Of a DNA stretch of 64,000 nucleotides, positions 34,442 through 43,318 are shown in pieces. The notes under the pieces are model-generated. The model worked only from the letters and a program-made list of their open reading frames with translations, was not told the origin of the DNA and made no database searches. Position numbers and translations under genes: made by a program. The stretch is from Chloroflexi bacterium 54-19 (GTDB taxonomy: Bacteria; Chloroflexota; Chloroflexia; Chloroheliales; Chloroheliaceae). Position 1 is the first letter of the stretch. The number at the start of each line of letters is the position of its first letter. The stretch covers positions 31,211 through 95,210 of the forward strand of contig MKTJ01000057.1 of NCBI GenBank assembly GCA_001898225.1, in the 5' to 3' direction.

Positions 34442-35974
34442 ATGATTTCTACCGCAAAAAATAAACATACCACCACGATTTCACCTGACATTTCTTCCAA
34501 CGGGGGTAACGTCGCTGGTAGCGAAACTTCGCCTTTTTTGGCGCCGGACGCTCCCCTGACAACGCCCACCCGGACCGGGTTTACGATGTGTCCCAACTGG
34601 ATTTACGACTCCCTGCTTATAGAAGAAACCCCTTCGGTCATTAAAGTGGTCCTGTTTTTCAATCGCAACACCACCGGGCGAACGGATGGCAGGGGAGAAC
34701 GTCTCGAATTCAAACAGGCTACCTATAATAATATAGCCAACCGGCTAAAAATGAGCGTGCGCGCTGTGGGTGAAGCCATGCGAACCGCCCTCGCCAGGGG
34801 GTACCTGGTCCAACGCCGGCCTGAAACCGGCGGTAGCGAGAAGGCCTTTTTTGAAGGTGATTTTTATGCCCTGAACTGGAACTGGCCGCTACGCTCTATT
34901 AACCCACATGGTAAAGAGAAGTCAGGCAGTTTGGATAATACCTCGGTGAGTGGCGAAAAAGCTTCTTTGCAAGAGTATAACAAAGATTTCACTGGCGCTT
35001 CTTTTTATTCATTAATTGAACAGGAACCGACCCCTTCTTTACTGCCCTTATCAGAAGAAGTTGAGCAGTTGGACTTACTTCCAACTGACGAACAAAATTC
35101 CGGGCAAGCCAGGCAAGAATTTCCTGGTATAGAGAGGCAAAACTTGCCTACATGTATAAATAAAGGGGTTTTAGAAAATAAAAAAATCGAATTAAAAGCT
35201 AATTCGACACCACAAGAATTAAATATTATTCCTTGTGAACCTGACGAGCGCGAACCTTCTCCAAAACGGCGTGGTTCCTCTGCAATCGGCAGACTTATCA
35301 CAGATTTGACCAGGGAATTTGGTGACAACCCGGCCCTGGCCCTGCCCAACATTTCTAGAGCCTTGAATTTGTGGCACACCACCACTTTGAGTGAGCGAGC
35401 TTTTTTAGATTTGCTCTACCAGGCCCGCCGGAAGACCAGAGAATGTGTGGTTATTTCTCACCGCCGCAATTTCTCAACTACCGGTGCCACAGGCAGCCAG
35501 GCCAACCGCATGCCTTATTTTTTCAAGGTTTTAAGTGATAGTTTGTCGAATCTTACCACTCAAACTGGCAACAGTGGTTGTGCGCCCCTTTCAACTGAAA
35601 AGCGTCCCCAAATCTCGCTCCACCCTGCGGTCACGCCCCTGACCGGTGGTTTTTTGGATGGTGCCGCCACGGCTTCCTTTACTTCTAAAATAGAAAAAGA
35701 GTGCGAGGAAGGTGCGGATTCTTCCTGGACCGGTGACCTTACCTCCATCTGGCAAGCAGTCTGTGAGGCGCTCCGGGGGCGGTTTCAAAGCACCCAGCTT
35801 GCTGAAACCGCCCTGAAAATGAAACCGGGTTTTGGCGCCTCACAGGACCAACTTGTCCTCACCGCTCCCGGTTTACCCTGGTTGGCAAAAATGTTTACCA
35901 ACTCGGATTTAGCTGTTTTAAGGCTGGCTTTAAGGCAGGTAGCCGGTAGAGGTTTCGAGCTTATCGTGGTCTAA
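34442..35974 (+). CDS. Replication initiator-like protein: winged helix + C-terminal DnaA domain-I-like region
   Basis: Residues about 45-145 form a winged-helix domain of plasmid/phage replication proteins (MCPNWIYDSLLIEETPSVIKVVLFFNRNT, LKMSVRAVGEAMRTALARGYLVQRR). A long variable part follows. The last 80 residues (SIWQAVCEALRGRFQSTQLAETALKM and LVLTAPGLPWLAKMFTNSDLAVLRLALRQV) fit the N-terminal domain of DnaA, which contacts the replicative helicase. No ATPase domain is seen. It starts at ATG directly after the iteron region with no clear ribosome site. It probably binds the iterons and recruits the helicase. Confidence 0.75.
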   Translation: MISTAKNKHTTTISPDISSNGGNVAGSETSPFLAPDAPLTTPTRTGFTMCPNWIYDSLLIEETPSVIKVVLFFNRNTTGRTDGRGERLEFKQATYNNIANRLKMSVRAVGEAMRTALARGYLVQRRPETGGSEKAFFEGDFYALNWNWPLRSINPHGKEKSGSLDNTSVSGEKASLQEYNKDFTGASFYSLIEQEPTPSLLPLSEEVEQLDLLPTDEQNSGQARQEFPGIERQNLPTCINKGVLENKKIELKANSTPQELNIIPCEPDEREPSPKRRGSSAIGRLITDLTREFGDNPALALPNISRALNLWHTTTLSERAFLDLLYQARRKTRECVVISHRRNFSTTGATGSQANRMPYFFKVLSDSLSNLTTQTGNSGCAPLSTEKRPQISLHPAVTPLTGGFLDGAATASFTSKIEKECEEGADSSWTGDLTSIWQAVCEALRGRFQSTQLAETALKMKPGFGASQDQLVLTAPGLPWLAKMFTNSDLAVLRLALRQVAGRGFELIVV

Positions 35975-36161
35975 ACCTCATTCAGCTTATGATTAGTTAA
36001 TAAGTGAATACTTGGGAGATGTCTATTAATTACCGGTCTGGATGTGCTGGTTTTGGAGCATAGAAGAGTTAACCTTTGCCTTTAACCTTTAAAAACTTCA
36101 GGCAGGCAGGTAATTCACCAGGTCAATGGTGCGGGTAGGATTAAAATAGTGCTGAAAGTTT

Positions 36162-37694
36162 TTAGAGGACGTATTTGCGGGAGCGCCCTTTACCAACCGC
36201 CCGGAGACTGCGCTGGTCTACCAGGGCGTCCAGGTCGCGCAGGGCTGTATTTTCGGAAACACCGGCCAGCAACCGGTACTGGTAATTCGTAATGGCGCCA
36301 TGTTCCCGGACATAATTAAGGGCCAATTCCTGCCGCTGGATGCGGTTTAAGGTGGATGGGGCTACCAGCGGTTCTGGTCGGGGGTGTGAAGGTGTGGTTA
36401 CCGGTGCTTCGGCTGGCGGTCTGAAATAGGTTGGCAATTCCGATTGGGACCTGGTTATATTCAAAGGTTCCTGGTTGATTTCCCGTTTGAAGAAAGTTAC
36501 CACGAACTCACCACCCTGCTCTTTAAATTCAGGCAGGGGCAGTTCGAGAGCCTCGGACTGGTTGAGCATGAAGCGGATACCGCTCCCGATGCGCTCCATG
36601 TAGTGGCCCGGCATGTCGCGCATAACGCTGGCTATTATTTGATTGCGGGGCCGGGAACGAGTTAAGCCCTGCCGTAACATATCCAGGTCAATGCCCGGCG
36701 GTAGAGTCCCCGGACTGTGAATTTCAATCCGGTCGGTATAAAAAAAGACTCGCACCGCTTCGCCCTGTAGACTGTAATCCCGGTGGACCGCCGCGTTTAC
36801 CAGCGCTTCCCGCAAAGCTTCCAGGGAATATTCAGGCTCCTCAATCCGTTTAAAACCTTCGATGCGGGCCCCTACCTGGATATGTTTCTGGAAAAAAGCC
36901 TCCGCCAGTTCTATCTGCTCCGGTAGCGTACCGGTGATTATCTGGCGATCGGTGTAGCGTTGGACCCCGCTGTTATCCCGGTAATAGGTCGCTACTATCT
37001 CCGCCCCGCTAAAGAAATCCCTGGGTGAAATACCAAAAAGGAGCAGCCCGGCATTGGTCGGCCTGAGTGAAGTCTCCACCGGACCGGGGGCGGTCTGTCC
37101 TGTTAGAGGTGCCAGGCACTGCATCTTGGTCAGGCGCTCCCATTTGTCGGGCAGCCTGTTGCGGTGACCGGTCAGCCGTTCGTACTGTTTGAGATATTCC
37201 TCGACCTTCGCTTCATCCAGGTCTTCCAGGGTTGACAGTAGATTGGGGCGGGCCTCCCAGTTTAGCTGGCCGGTTTTGTAAAGAAAGATTTCGACTTCCT
37301 CGACACTCATCGGGACCGTTTCGGTCCCTTTTCGGATTAAAAACGAACCCCCGGCCTGGTAGAGTTCGCCCCGGTTGCCCGGCACCTGGGCAATAACCAC
37401 CTTTTTGCCCGCCAGGTCCAGGATTTGAGGATAGGCTTCTACCATCGGTACGGGCGGCTTGCACAAGCGGGCCGCTTTCAGGAGGGAGTCGACCGCCTCG
37501 GAGACATTTTTGACCCCGGTAATTTCCCATGTCCCGTTCTTGACCCCGATAATAACCATGCCGCCATGCGGGGTATTGGCGAAGCCACACAACCGCTCGG
37601 CGATTTCTCCGAGGCGCGGCGGCTGGATTTTAAACTCAACGGTTTGAGTTTCGCCACCCTCTAGCAGTTCCCTGAAAGTCTTAATATCGAGCAA
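36162..37694 (-). CDS. AlbA_2 (Schlafen-type) putative DNA-binding/ATPase-like regulator
   Basis: The N-terminal domain (about 10-130) has EGGETQTVEFKIQPP and LCGFANTPHGGMVIIGV, the AlbA_2/divergent AAA-4 pattern. A following ATP-binding (HATPase_c_4-like) region has LREALVNAAVHRDYSLQGEAVRVFFYTDRIEIHSPGTLPPG (about 294-335). A C-terminal winged helix (about 445-510) ends the protein. Such proteins are annotated as transcriptional regulators and are often found on mobile elements and in defence neighbourhoods. The start is TTG with AAGG upstream. It lies between the Rep gene and parB in opposite orientation to Rep. Confidence 0.85.
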   Translation of the reverse strand: MLDIKTFRELLEGGETQTVEFKIQPPRLGEIAERLCGFANTPHGGMVIIGVKNGTWEITGVKNVSEAVDSLLKAARLCKPPVPMVEAYPQILDLAGKKVVIAQVPGNRGELYQAGGSFLIRKGTETVPMSVEEVEIFLYKTGQLNWEARPNLLSTLEDLDEAKVEEYLKQYERLTGHRNRLPDKWERLTKMQCLAPLTGQTAPGPVETSLRPTNAGLLLFGISPRDFFSGAEIVATYYRDNSGVQRYTDRQIITGTLPEQIELAEAFFQKHIQVGARIEGFKRIEEPEYSLEALREALVNAAVHRDYSLQGEAVRVFFYTDRIEIHSPGTLPPGIDLDMLRQGLTRSRPRNQIIASVMRDMPGHYMERIGSGIRFMLNQSEALELPLPEFKEQGGEFVVTFFKREINQEPLNITRSQSELPTYFRPPAEAPVTTPSHPRPEPLVAPSTLNRIQRQELALNYVREHGAITNYQYRLLAGVSENTALRDLDALVDQRSLRAVGKGRSRKYVL

Positions 37695-37734
37695 AGATTA
37701 CCTTGTTCTCTGAAATTTCCGGTGTGCTACTGTC

Positions 37735-37781
37735 TAATCCCGCCATTAATCCCCTCAATGGAGCGATTAATGGCGGGATTA
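37735..37781. repeat. Long inverted repeat (17-bp stem)
   Basis: TAATCCCGCCATTAATC (37735-37751) and GATTAATGGCGGGATTA (37765-37781) are perfect complements with a 13-nt loop. It lies between the end of parB and the start of the AlbA_2 gene. It could be an operator, a terminator without a clear T-tract or a recombination site. Confidence 0.75.
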
Positions 37782-37818
37782 AATTAACTTAGCCCTGAAA
37801 TGGGTTCAACGTTCAGCA

Positions 37819-38763
37819 TTACCGAAGTTTAGTTGAGGTTTTCCTGGGTGTTTCACGTGACACAGCCGAGCGGGCTAATTCTTCTTCCAGTTCCCCCAGT
37901 TGTCTTTTTAGTTCGCCTATTTCGTTCGCCAGTAAAGTCCGTTCTTCTTCTTTCAATTTGACCAGCCCCTGTCTGGTCCGGTCCAGGTAGTCCCTGAAGC
38001 GGTATACCGGTTTCAGGATACCACCCGTCATTTGTGAATTTTGTAACTTTTGTTCAGATTCTGAACGATTGTTACTTATTTCACTATCGTTTGGGGAAAT
38101 AGTTGAGTCGTTAGAAGATACCTTTTCGTTAGGACCGGGGGATAAACGGCTGGACAAGCGGCTGACCCTTTCGCTGACATAGGCCGGGCTGCGATTGACC
38201 ATCCGGGCAATCTCGCGGTAGGAATAGTTATAATCCTGGCTGAGCGTCTGGAAGTAATAGGCTTCATCGAGGGGGTCGAGGTCCAGGCGCTGCAAATTCT
38301 CGACCAGCGAAGTGAAACGGGCCTCAGTATCATTAAAGTTCTTGACTATAATCGGTACCTGGGTGAGACCGGCGGAAAGGGCTGCCCGGTAGCGCCGTTC
38401 CCCGGCCACAATCTGGTAAAGAGTGCCTTCGTCATCCTCACCCACCGCCCTGGCGATAATAGGCTCCAGAATGCCGCGCACCTGGATGTCGGCGGCAAGC
38501 TCGGCGTCCCGGCTGGCATCAAAGGTCTTGCGGGGTTGGTTCGGGTTCGGGCTGAGCCGGTTAATATTGAGCAGGCGCGCCTCTGAATTACTGCTTTCAA
38601 GCTGCTGGGCCGGGGCTTTAGACTTTATATTACCCCAGGTCTCTTTAAGGTCGCGCCTGATACCGGAACCCGGCAATTTCAAATTACCGGATAAAGAGCG
38701 GGTAGTGGTGGGTTGGCCCGGTTTGTCCGTATTTTCCGAACTACCGGTGGTCTTTTTCGTCAT
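37819..38763 (-). CDS. parB: ParB-type partition protein
   Basis: The ParB N-domain is seen as LLNINRLSPNPNQPRKTFD, and the CTP-binding region as IVAGERRYRAALSAG (GERRxRA motif) and SLVENLQRLDLDPLDEA. The HTH (YSYREIARMVNRSPAYVSERVSRLS) binds parS. A coiled region (KLKEEERTLLANEIGELKRQLGELEEELA) ends the chain. I use ATG at 38763, preceded by AAGGAGATT; a TTG at 38784 would extend into parA. The start overlaps the 3' end of parA by 23 nt, so the pair is coupled. The 3' end contains a near-consensus parS. Confidence 0.93.
   Translation of the reverse strand: MTKKTTGSSENTDKPGQPTTTRSLSGNLKLPGSGIRRDLKETWGNIKSKAPAQQLESSNSEARLLNINRLSPNPNQPRKTFDASRDAELAADIQVRGILEPIIARAVGEDDEGTLYQIVAGERRYRAALSAGLTQVPIIVKNFNDTEARFTSLVENLQRLDLDPLDEAYYFQTLSQDYNYSYREIARMVNRSPAYVSERVSRLSSRLSPGPNEKVSSNDSTISPNDSEISNNRSESEQKLQNSQMTGGILKPVYRFRDYLDRTRQGLVKLKEEERTLLANEIGELKRQLGELEEELARSAVSRETPRKTSTKLR
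37849..37864. promoter_or_regulatory. parS-like centromere site inside parB
   Basis: TGTTTCACGTGACACA matches the conserved parS palindrome TGTTNCACGTGAAACA at 15 of 16 positions. It lies near the 3' end of parB, encoding the VSRET peptide. B. subtilis also has a parS within its parB (spo0J). It is the only near-match noticed. Confidence 0.82.
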
Positions 38764-39517
38764 TTTCGATAATCTCCTTCGCAAGCTCGTTATAGGTAAA
38801 GGCTACTTCGTGCCGGGGGTCATAAGCCTGGATTGGCCCGCGGGTTGGCACTTCGGCCAGGGCGGTGCTGAACTTGATGACGGCATTGAAGACCTGTTCG
38901 CCCATAACCTCCCGGATTTCCTGGGCAATCGTACGGCTCATCCGGGTCCGCGCATCGTACATGGTAAGCAGGATACCCAGCAGGTGCAGTTCAGAGTTAA
39001 GCTCGCTTTGCACCAACTTCATGGTTTCAAGGAAATCGTTGAGACCAAAGGCCGCAAACTGCTGACATTGTAAGGGAATCAGCACCGAGTTGGCGGCGGT
39101 CAGGGCCATTAAGGTTAGGATACCCAGGGACGGAGAGCAGTCTACAATAACATAATCGTAGACGAGACCTTCCCGTTCGATTTCTTTTATCTTGTTGGCT
39201 AACTTGCGGTCCCGGTTGACCGCGCCTACCAGTTGCGCCTCGGCGGACGAAAGGGAGAGATTGGCGGGAATAATATCAAACCCGTAGGGGCTTTGAATAA
39301 TAAGCCCGCTGGCCTTTACTTTGGGGTCTTTCAGACAATCGTAGATAGTTGGGTGTTCGAGCGGGTCGATGCCAGAAGCTACCGTGAGATTGGCCTGCGG
39401 GTCTAAATCTATAACCAGGACTTTCTTATTTTGCAGGACAAAACCAGCCGCAAGACATATGGCCGTGGTGGTTTTACCCGTTCCTCCCTTTTGCATACCA
39501 ATAGCAATTGTCTTCAT
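38741..39517 (-). CDS. parA: ParA-family partition ATPase
   Basis: A deviant Walker A motif KGGTGKTTTAICLAAGF lies at the N-terminus, followed by VLVIDLDPQANLTVASG and YVIVDCSPSLGILTLMAL (A' and Walker B). This is the ParA/MinD type that moves ParB-parS complexes over the nucleoid. There is no N-terminal DNA-binding domain, so it is of the chromosomal or type Ib kind. Together with parB and parS it forms a full partition system. The promoter should lie in the 420-bp AT-rich stretch upstream. Confidence 0.95.
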   Translation of the reverse strand: MKTIAIGMQKGGTGKTTTAICLAAGFVLQNKKVLVIDLDPQANLTVASGIDPLEHPTIYDCLKDPKVKASGLIIQSPYGFDIIPANLSLSSAEAQLVGAVNRDRKLANKIKEIEREGLVYDYVIVDCSPSLGILTLMALTAANSVLIPLQCQQFAAFGLNDFLETMKLVQSELNSELHLLGILLTMYDARTRMSRTIAQEIREVMGEQVFNAVIKFSTALAEVPTRGPIQAYDPRHEVAFTYNELAKEIIENDEKDHR

Positions 39518-39937
39518 GTTACTTTTCTTTCGGGCACACAGTGAATTTTTAAGCCGGGGGCTTTGTTACTTTCTAACCGGCGCTAGCAAATAACTTGCGA
39601 AATTCCATTTTTCCATCTTCAGGAACTGATTTTTAGAAGCTAAGCAAAAGATATTTCGTTCGATTTACTCTTTTTATTTTCACATAACTGACCGATAAAA
39701 ACAAGCTAAGCTTCACGATAGGAAAACCAAAACCTGGTTTGTTAAAACACCTAATTTCTCATGTTGAAAAGTTTCCTTATATATAAAGAGTCTAACTTGA
39801 CATAAACAAAAGTTATTTGCTCTTGAGGCCCGTTTTTAAAGACTGTTGTTGTCAGCTAGAAAAAAGCAAAACGTACCCACATTGGGGTACGTTCAATTGG
39901 GCATAAACTATTACCAACAGGTTGTGTAAGAAATTTT
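39518..39937. other. AT-rich intergenic region upstream of parA, containing a terminator
   Basis: The 420-bp stretch is notably AT-rich and has no gene. It holds the parA promoter side and the end of the catabolic operon. The only structured element recognised is the hairpin at 39861-39893. Confidence 0.6.
39861..39893 (-). terminator. Rho-independent terminator of the catabolic operon
   Basis: AACGTACCC (39870-39878) pairs with GGGTACGTT (39885-39893). Read on the minus strand the stem is followed by a T-rich run (complement of AAAAAGCAAA). It lies just after the gentisate dioxygenase gene. Confidence 0.8.
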
Positions 39938-41080
39938 CTAGACGGGCTGGAAGGTTCCGGTTATTTCCTGGTGCCCATTGTTAAGCTGGTAGCTTTCCTC
40001 GCGATACTTGTTTAAGGCTAGTAGGAGCGGTGTATCGTGCAGCGAAAATAGTATGGCCCGCTCATTCCCGCCCAGGTTGTGGTGTTCGTGCCAGGCCCAA
40101 CTTGGTACTACGAAGAAATCGCCTTTCTCCCACCGGAAGCTAACCCCATTGATTATGGTTTCGCCGCTGCCCTCAAAAACGTGATAGACGCTGCTCCCCA
40201 CCTGGCGGTGCGCCTGGGTGTGGATGCCGGGGCGCAACATCTGAATCCAGGCTGAGAAGGCGGGCATAACCGGCCCGCCGGTATGGGGGTTGGTATATTC
40301 GAGCGCAATATCGTCGTAGGGGCTGCTGGCGACCTGGGCCAGGTTGTCCAGGGCGCGTTCGGTATCAGTCCATTTGTAGGTGAAAATGGGCGAATATTCG
40401 ACCGACCGTTTCTCCCAGGCCGGACGCATTTGTCCCACCCCATATTTCAGGACGGTGCCATTGAGGGCCTGGGTAACCGCCTGGGCTTCACCTTTGTAGG
40501 GTTCGAAAAAGCTGGCGTCAAGGTAATTGTTCAAAGGAATATCGAGACCATCCAGCCAGATAGCCCGTTCGTCCGATTTGCTGCCGTGGTCGTGCCAGAG
40601 CCAGGGTGGGGTCAGGACTAGGTCACCCCGTTCGAGAAAAACCCGGTCGCCTTCGACGGTACTCCACGAGCCATTACCCTCGATGATAAAGCGAATAGCC
40701 TGGGCGGTATGGCGGTGGGCCGGGGCGACCTCGTGGCCGTTGAGCCACTGGACCGCCGTCCAGAGGGTCGGGGTAGCGAAGGGTCTTCCTTCCAGGCCGG
40801 GGTTGCTCAGGGCAATCGCCCGGCGGTCGCCGCCTCGCTCGATGGGTACCAGCGCCCCGGCCCGTTCGGCAATATCGTAGAGAGTAGACCATTTCCAGAG
40901 CCAGGGTAGGGTCTGGGTCCGGGGCTGGCGGCTCATCAGGTTGGTTTCGATTTGCCACAGCGGTGTAAGGGAATTTCGCTGCATATCCCGGTTTAGCCGG
41001 GCTACCGCTTCCGGCCCGGTTAAATCCGGGGAAATTTCTTCTCTAACTTCGGCTTTAACTTCCGGCTCGATTGTATCCAT
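39938..41080 (-). CDS. Gentisate 1,2-dioxygenase-like bicupin
   Basis: A bicupin protein of about 380 residues. In the first cupin PAHRHTAQAIRF has the HxH iron ligands, and PWLWHDHG has further His. In the second, WAWHEHHN gives a similar set. The RLNRDMQRNSLTPLWQ start and the IERGGDRRAIALSNPGL part match gentisate 1,2-dioxygenase, which opens the ring of gentisate to maleylpyruvate with Fe(II) and oxygen; 1-hydroxy-2-naphthoate dioxygenase and salicylate dioxygenase are close relatives. ATG at 41080 is used (GGAAGG upstream), since a longer form would overlap the ALDH gene. It is the last gene of the catabolic operon. Confidence 0.88.
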   Translation of the reverse strand: MDTIEPEVKAEVREEISPDLTGPEAVARLNRDMQRNSLTPLWQIETNLMSRQPRTQTLPWLWKWSTLYDIAERAGALVPIERGGDRRAIALSNPGLEGRPFATPTLWTAVQWLNGHEVAPAHRHTAQAIRFIIEGNGSWSTVEGDRVFLERGDLVLTPPWLWHDHGSKSDERAIWLDGLDIPLNNYLDASFFEPYKGEAQAVTQALNGTVLKYGVGQMRPAWEKRSVEYSPIFTYKWTDTERALDNLAQVASSPYDDIALEYTNPHTGGPVMPAFSAWIQMLRPGIHTQAHRQVGSSVYHVFEGSGETIINGVSFRWEKGDFFVVPSWAWHEHHNLGGNERAILFSLHDTPLLLALNKYREESYQLNNGHQEITGTFQPV

Positions 41081-41108
41081 TTTATCTACCTTCCAAAACG
41101 CTTCGTGA

Positions 41109-42509
41109 TTATTCGGTATCGGGCAGGGCCTTTTCAGGTTCGAATTTGCCAATCCAGATTGTTTTCATGTTTAGAAATTCGAGCAACCCGGCCCGGCTCA
41201 ACTCCCGACCAAAACCCGAATCCTTGACGCCGCCGAACGGCAAACGCGGGTCGGAGGCCACCATCCCGTTGATAAAGACCGCGCCCGCTTCCAGCCCTTC
41301 GACAAACTGTTGTTTCTCGGTTTCATCGTTGGTCCAGGCGCTGCTGCCAAGGCCGAAAGGACTGTCGTTGGCTACGGCAATCGCTTCCTCGATGTTTTTC
41401 ACGCGGAAGACCTGGGCGACCGGGCCGAACAATTCCTCATAATAGCTCGGTGAACTCTTTGGTACATTGGTCAGGACGGTGGGGGCGTAATAGTTGCCCG
41501 CTCCAGCCAGTTTTTTGCCCCCGGTCAGGAGAGTAGCCCCGGCGGCAACGGCCTGTTCCACCTGGGCGTGTAATTCATCCCGGATAGTAGCGGTTGCCAG
41601 CGGTCCCACCTCGGTAGCCGCCTCGAAAGGGTCTCCCACCTTGAGCGAGGCCAGTCCGGCCACAAAAAGCCGCTCGAATTCGTCGGCGATAGACTCGGCC
41701 ACGATAAAGCGTTTGGCCGCGATACAGGACTGGCCGTTATTGATGACCCTGGCCCTGACAGCGGTCCGGGCTGCTTCTTCCAGGTTGGCACTTGGCATGA
41801 TGATAAAGGGGTCGCTGCCGCCCAGTTCAAGCACAACCTTTTTGAGATGCTTCCCGGCTTCGGTTGCCAGCGAACGCCCGGCGGGGTCGCTCCCGGTCAG
41901 GGTTGCCGCCTTCACCCGGCGGTCGGCTATAAGGTCCGGCACCCGGTCCGCGCCGACAAGCAGAGTCTGGAAACTGCCTTCGGGAAACCCGGCCCGCCGG
42001 AAAATATCCTCGATTGCCAGGGCGCATTGAGGCACGTTCGAAGAATGTTTCAATAATCCCACGTTCCCGGCCATGAGAGCAGGCGCGGCAAACCGGAAGA
42101 CCTGCCAGTAAGGGAAGTTCCAGGGCATAACGGCCAGGACCGGTCCGATAGGTTCGTAGCGCACATAGCTGTGGCTGGCGTTAGTCGCAATATCCTGGGG
42201 CGCCATGAAGGTTTCGGCGTTTTCGGCGTAGTAGCGACAGGCCAGGGCACACTTGGCGACTTCTTCGACCGCCGCCTTGAAAGTTTTGCCCATTTCGGAA
42301 GTGGCGAGGCGGCCCAGGGCCTCTTTTTCGGTTTCGAGCAGGCAGGCCGCTTCAAGCATTTTCTCGGCGCGCCAGGCAAATGTGGTCTTCTTCAAAGCCT
42401 GGAAAGCCGCCTCGGCCTTTTGCAGTCTTTGCTCGATTTCGGCAGCGGTAAGCGGTTCGAAAGTTTTAAGGGTTTCGCCCGTGGCCGGATTGATAGTAGC
42501 GATTGCCAT
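41109..42509 (-). CDS. NAD(P)-dependent aldehyde dehydrogenase (succinate-semialdehyde dehydrogenase-like)
   Basis: The 466-residue enzyme of the ALDH superfamily has MPWNFPYWQVFRFAAPAL (cofactor binding), LELGGSDPFI with the catalytic Glu (about 227) and NNGQSCIAAKRFIV with the nucleophilic Cys (about 260). The closest pattern is the GabD type. It oxidises an aldehyde to the acid; in this operon it could handle an aldehyde released by the class II aldolase. The gap to the next gene (gentisate dioxygenase) is 28 nt. Confidence 0.9.
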   Translation of the reverse strand: MAIATINPATGETLKTFEPLTAAEIEQRLQKAEAAFQALKKTTFAWRAEKMLEAACLLETEKEALGRLATSEMGKTFKAAVEEVAKCALACRYYAENAETFMAPQDIATNASHSYVRYEPIGPVLAVMPWNFPYWQVFRFAAPALMAGNVGLLKHSSNVPQCALAIEDIFRRAGFPEGSFQTLLVGADRVPDLIADRRVKAATLTGSDPAGRSLATEAGKHLKKVVLELGGSDPFIIMPSANLEEAARTAVRARVINNGQSCIAAKRFIVAESIADEFERLFVAGLASLKVGDPFEAATEVGPLATATIRDELHAQVEQAVAAGATLLTGGKKLAGAGNYYAPTVLTNVPKSSPSYYEELFGPVAQVFRVKNIEEAIAVANDSPFGLGSSAWTNDETEKQQFVEGLEAGAVFINGMVASDPRLPFGGVKDSGFGRELSRAGLLEFLNMKTIWIGKFEPEKALPDTE

Positions 42510-42546
42510 TTGAGAAAAAAATCCTTTCCATTCGGTGGGTCAGGGG

Positions 42547-43317
42547 TCAGGCCATGAAGTTACCACCGTTTACATCGAGGGTCGTGCCGGTCATAAAGGC
42601 CGAAAGGTTCGAGGCCAGGAACAGGCAGACCCCGGCCACCTCGGCGGTTGTTGCCGGGCGGCCCAGCGGGGTGTTATGGACGATAAAATCTACGTGCTCG
42701 GTCGAGTTTTCGGCCAGCATATCGGATACCGTTACCCCCGGCGCGACGGCGTTGACCCGGATATTCCAGCGGGCTACGGTCCGGGCGAGGGTCTGGGTAA
42801 ACCCGATAACCCCGGCTTTGGCCGAAGCGTAATGCACATCCCCGAACATGCTACCACGTCTTCCGGCAATAGACGACAAGTTGACGATGCTCGCGCCGCC
42901 CCGGTCCTGCATAAGGGGGATAAATTCCTGGCACATGTTAAAAAGACCGGTCAGGTTGGTTTCAATAACCTTATGCCAGACTTCCCCTGTCAGGCCGAAA
43001 ATGTCGTTGGTTAGGCTGACCCCTGCGTTATTGACCAGGATGTCGAGACCGCCAAATTCGGCCCGGACCTGTCCGGCCATTCGGACGACCTCTGACCGTT
43101 TGGCTACATTGGCCTGGAAAAGGACAGCTCGGCGGCCTATCCCGGTTATCTCGGCGGCGACTTCCTCGGCGGCGGTCCGGTTGCTCACGAAGTTAATGCC
43201 GATGTCGGCCCCCATCCGGGCGAACAGCAGGGCGGTGCTGCGGCCAATGCCCCGCGAAGCCCCGGTAATCAGGGCGATTTTTCCTTCCAGGCTGACCGGG
43301 TTTTCAGGGTAGTCCAT
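42547..43317 (-). CDS. Short-chain dehydrogenase/reductase
   Basis: A classical SDR of 256 residues with ALITGASRGIGRSTALLF (NAD(P) binding), LVNNAGVS, the catalytic Ser in LSSIAGR and YASAK for Tyr and Lys. It is a 3-oxoacyl-ACP-reductase-like fold and in this setting likely oxidises a sugar or hydroxy intermediate. It lies 1 nt downstream of the aldolase gene, so translation is coupled. The substrate is unknown. Confidence 0.9.
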   Translation of the reverse strand: MDYPENPVSLEGKIALITGASRGIGRSTALLFARMGADIGINFVSNRTAAEEVAAEITGIGRRAVLFQANVAKRSEVVRMAGQVRAEFGGLDILVNNAGVSLTNDIFGLTGEVWHKVIETNLTGLFNMCQEFIPLMQDRGGASIVNLSSIAGRRGSMFGDVHYASAKAGVIGFTQTLARTVARWNIRVNAVAPGVTVSDMLAENSTEHVDFIVHNTPLGRPATTAEVAGVCLFLASNLSAFMTGTTLDVNGGNFMA

Positions 43318-43318
43318 T

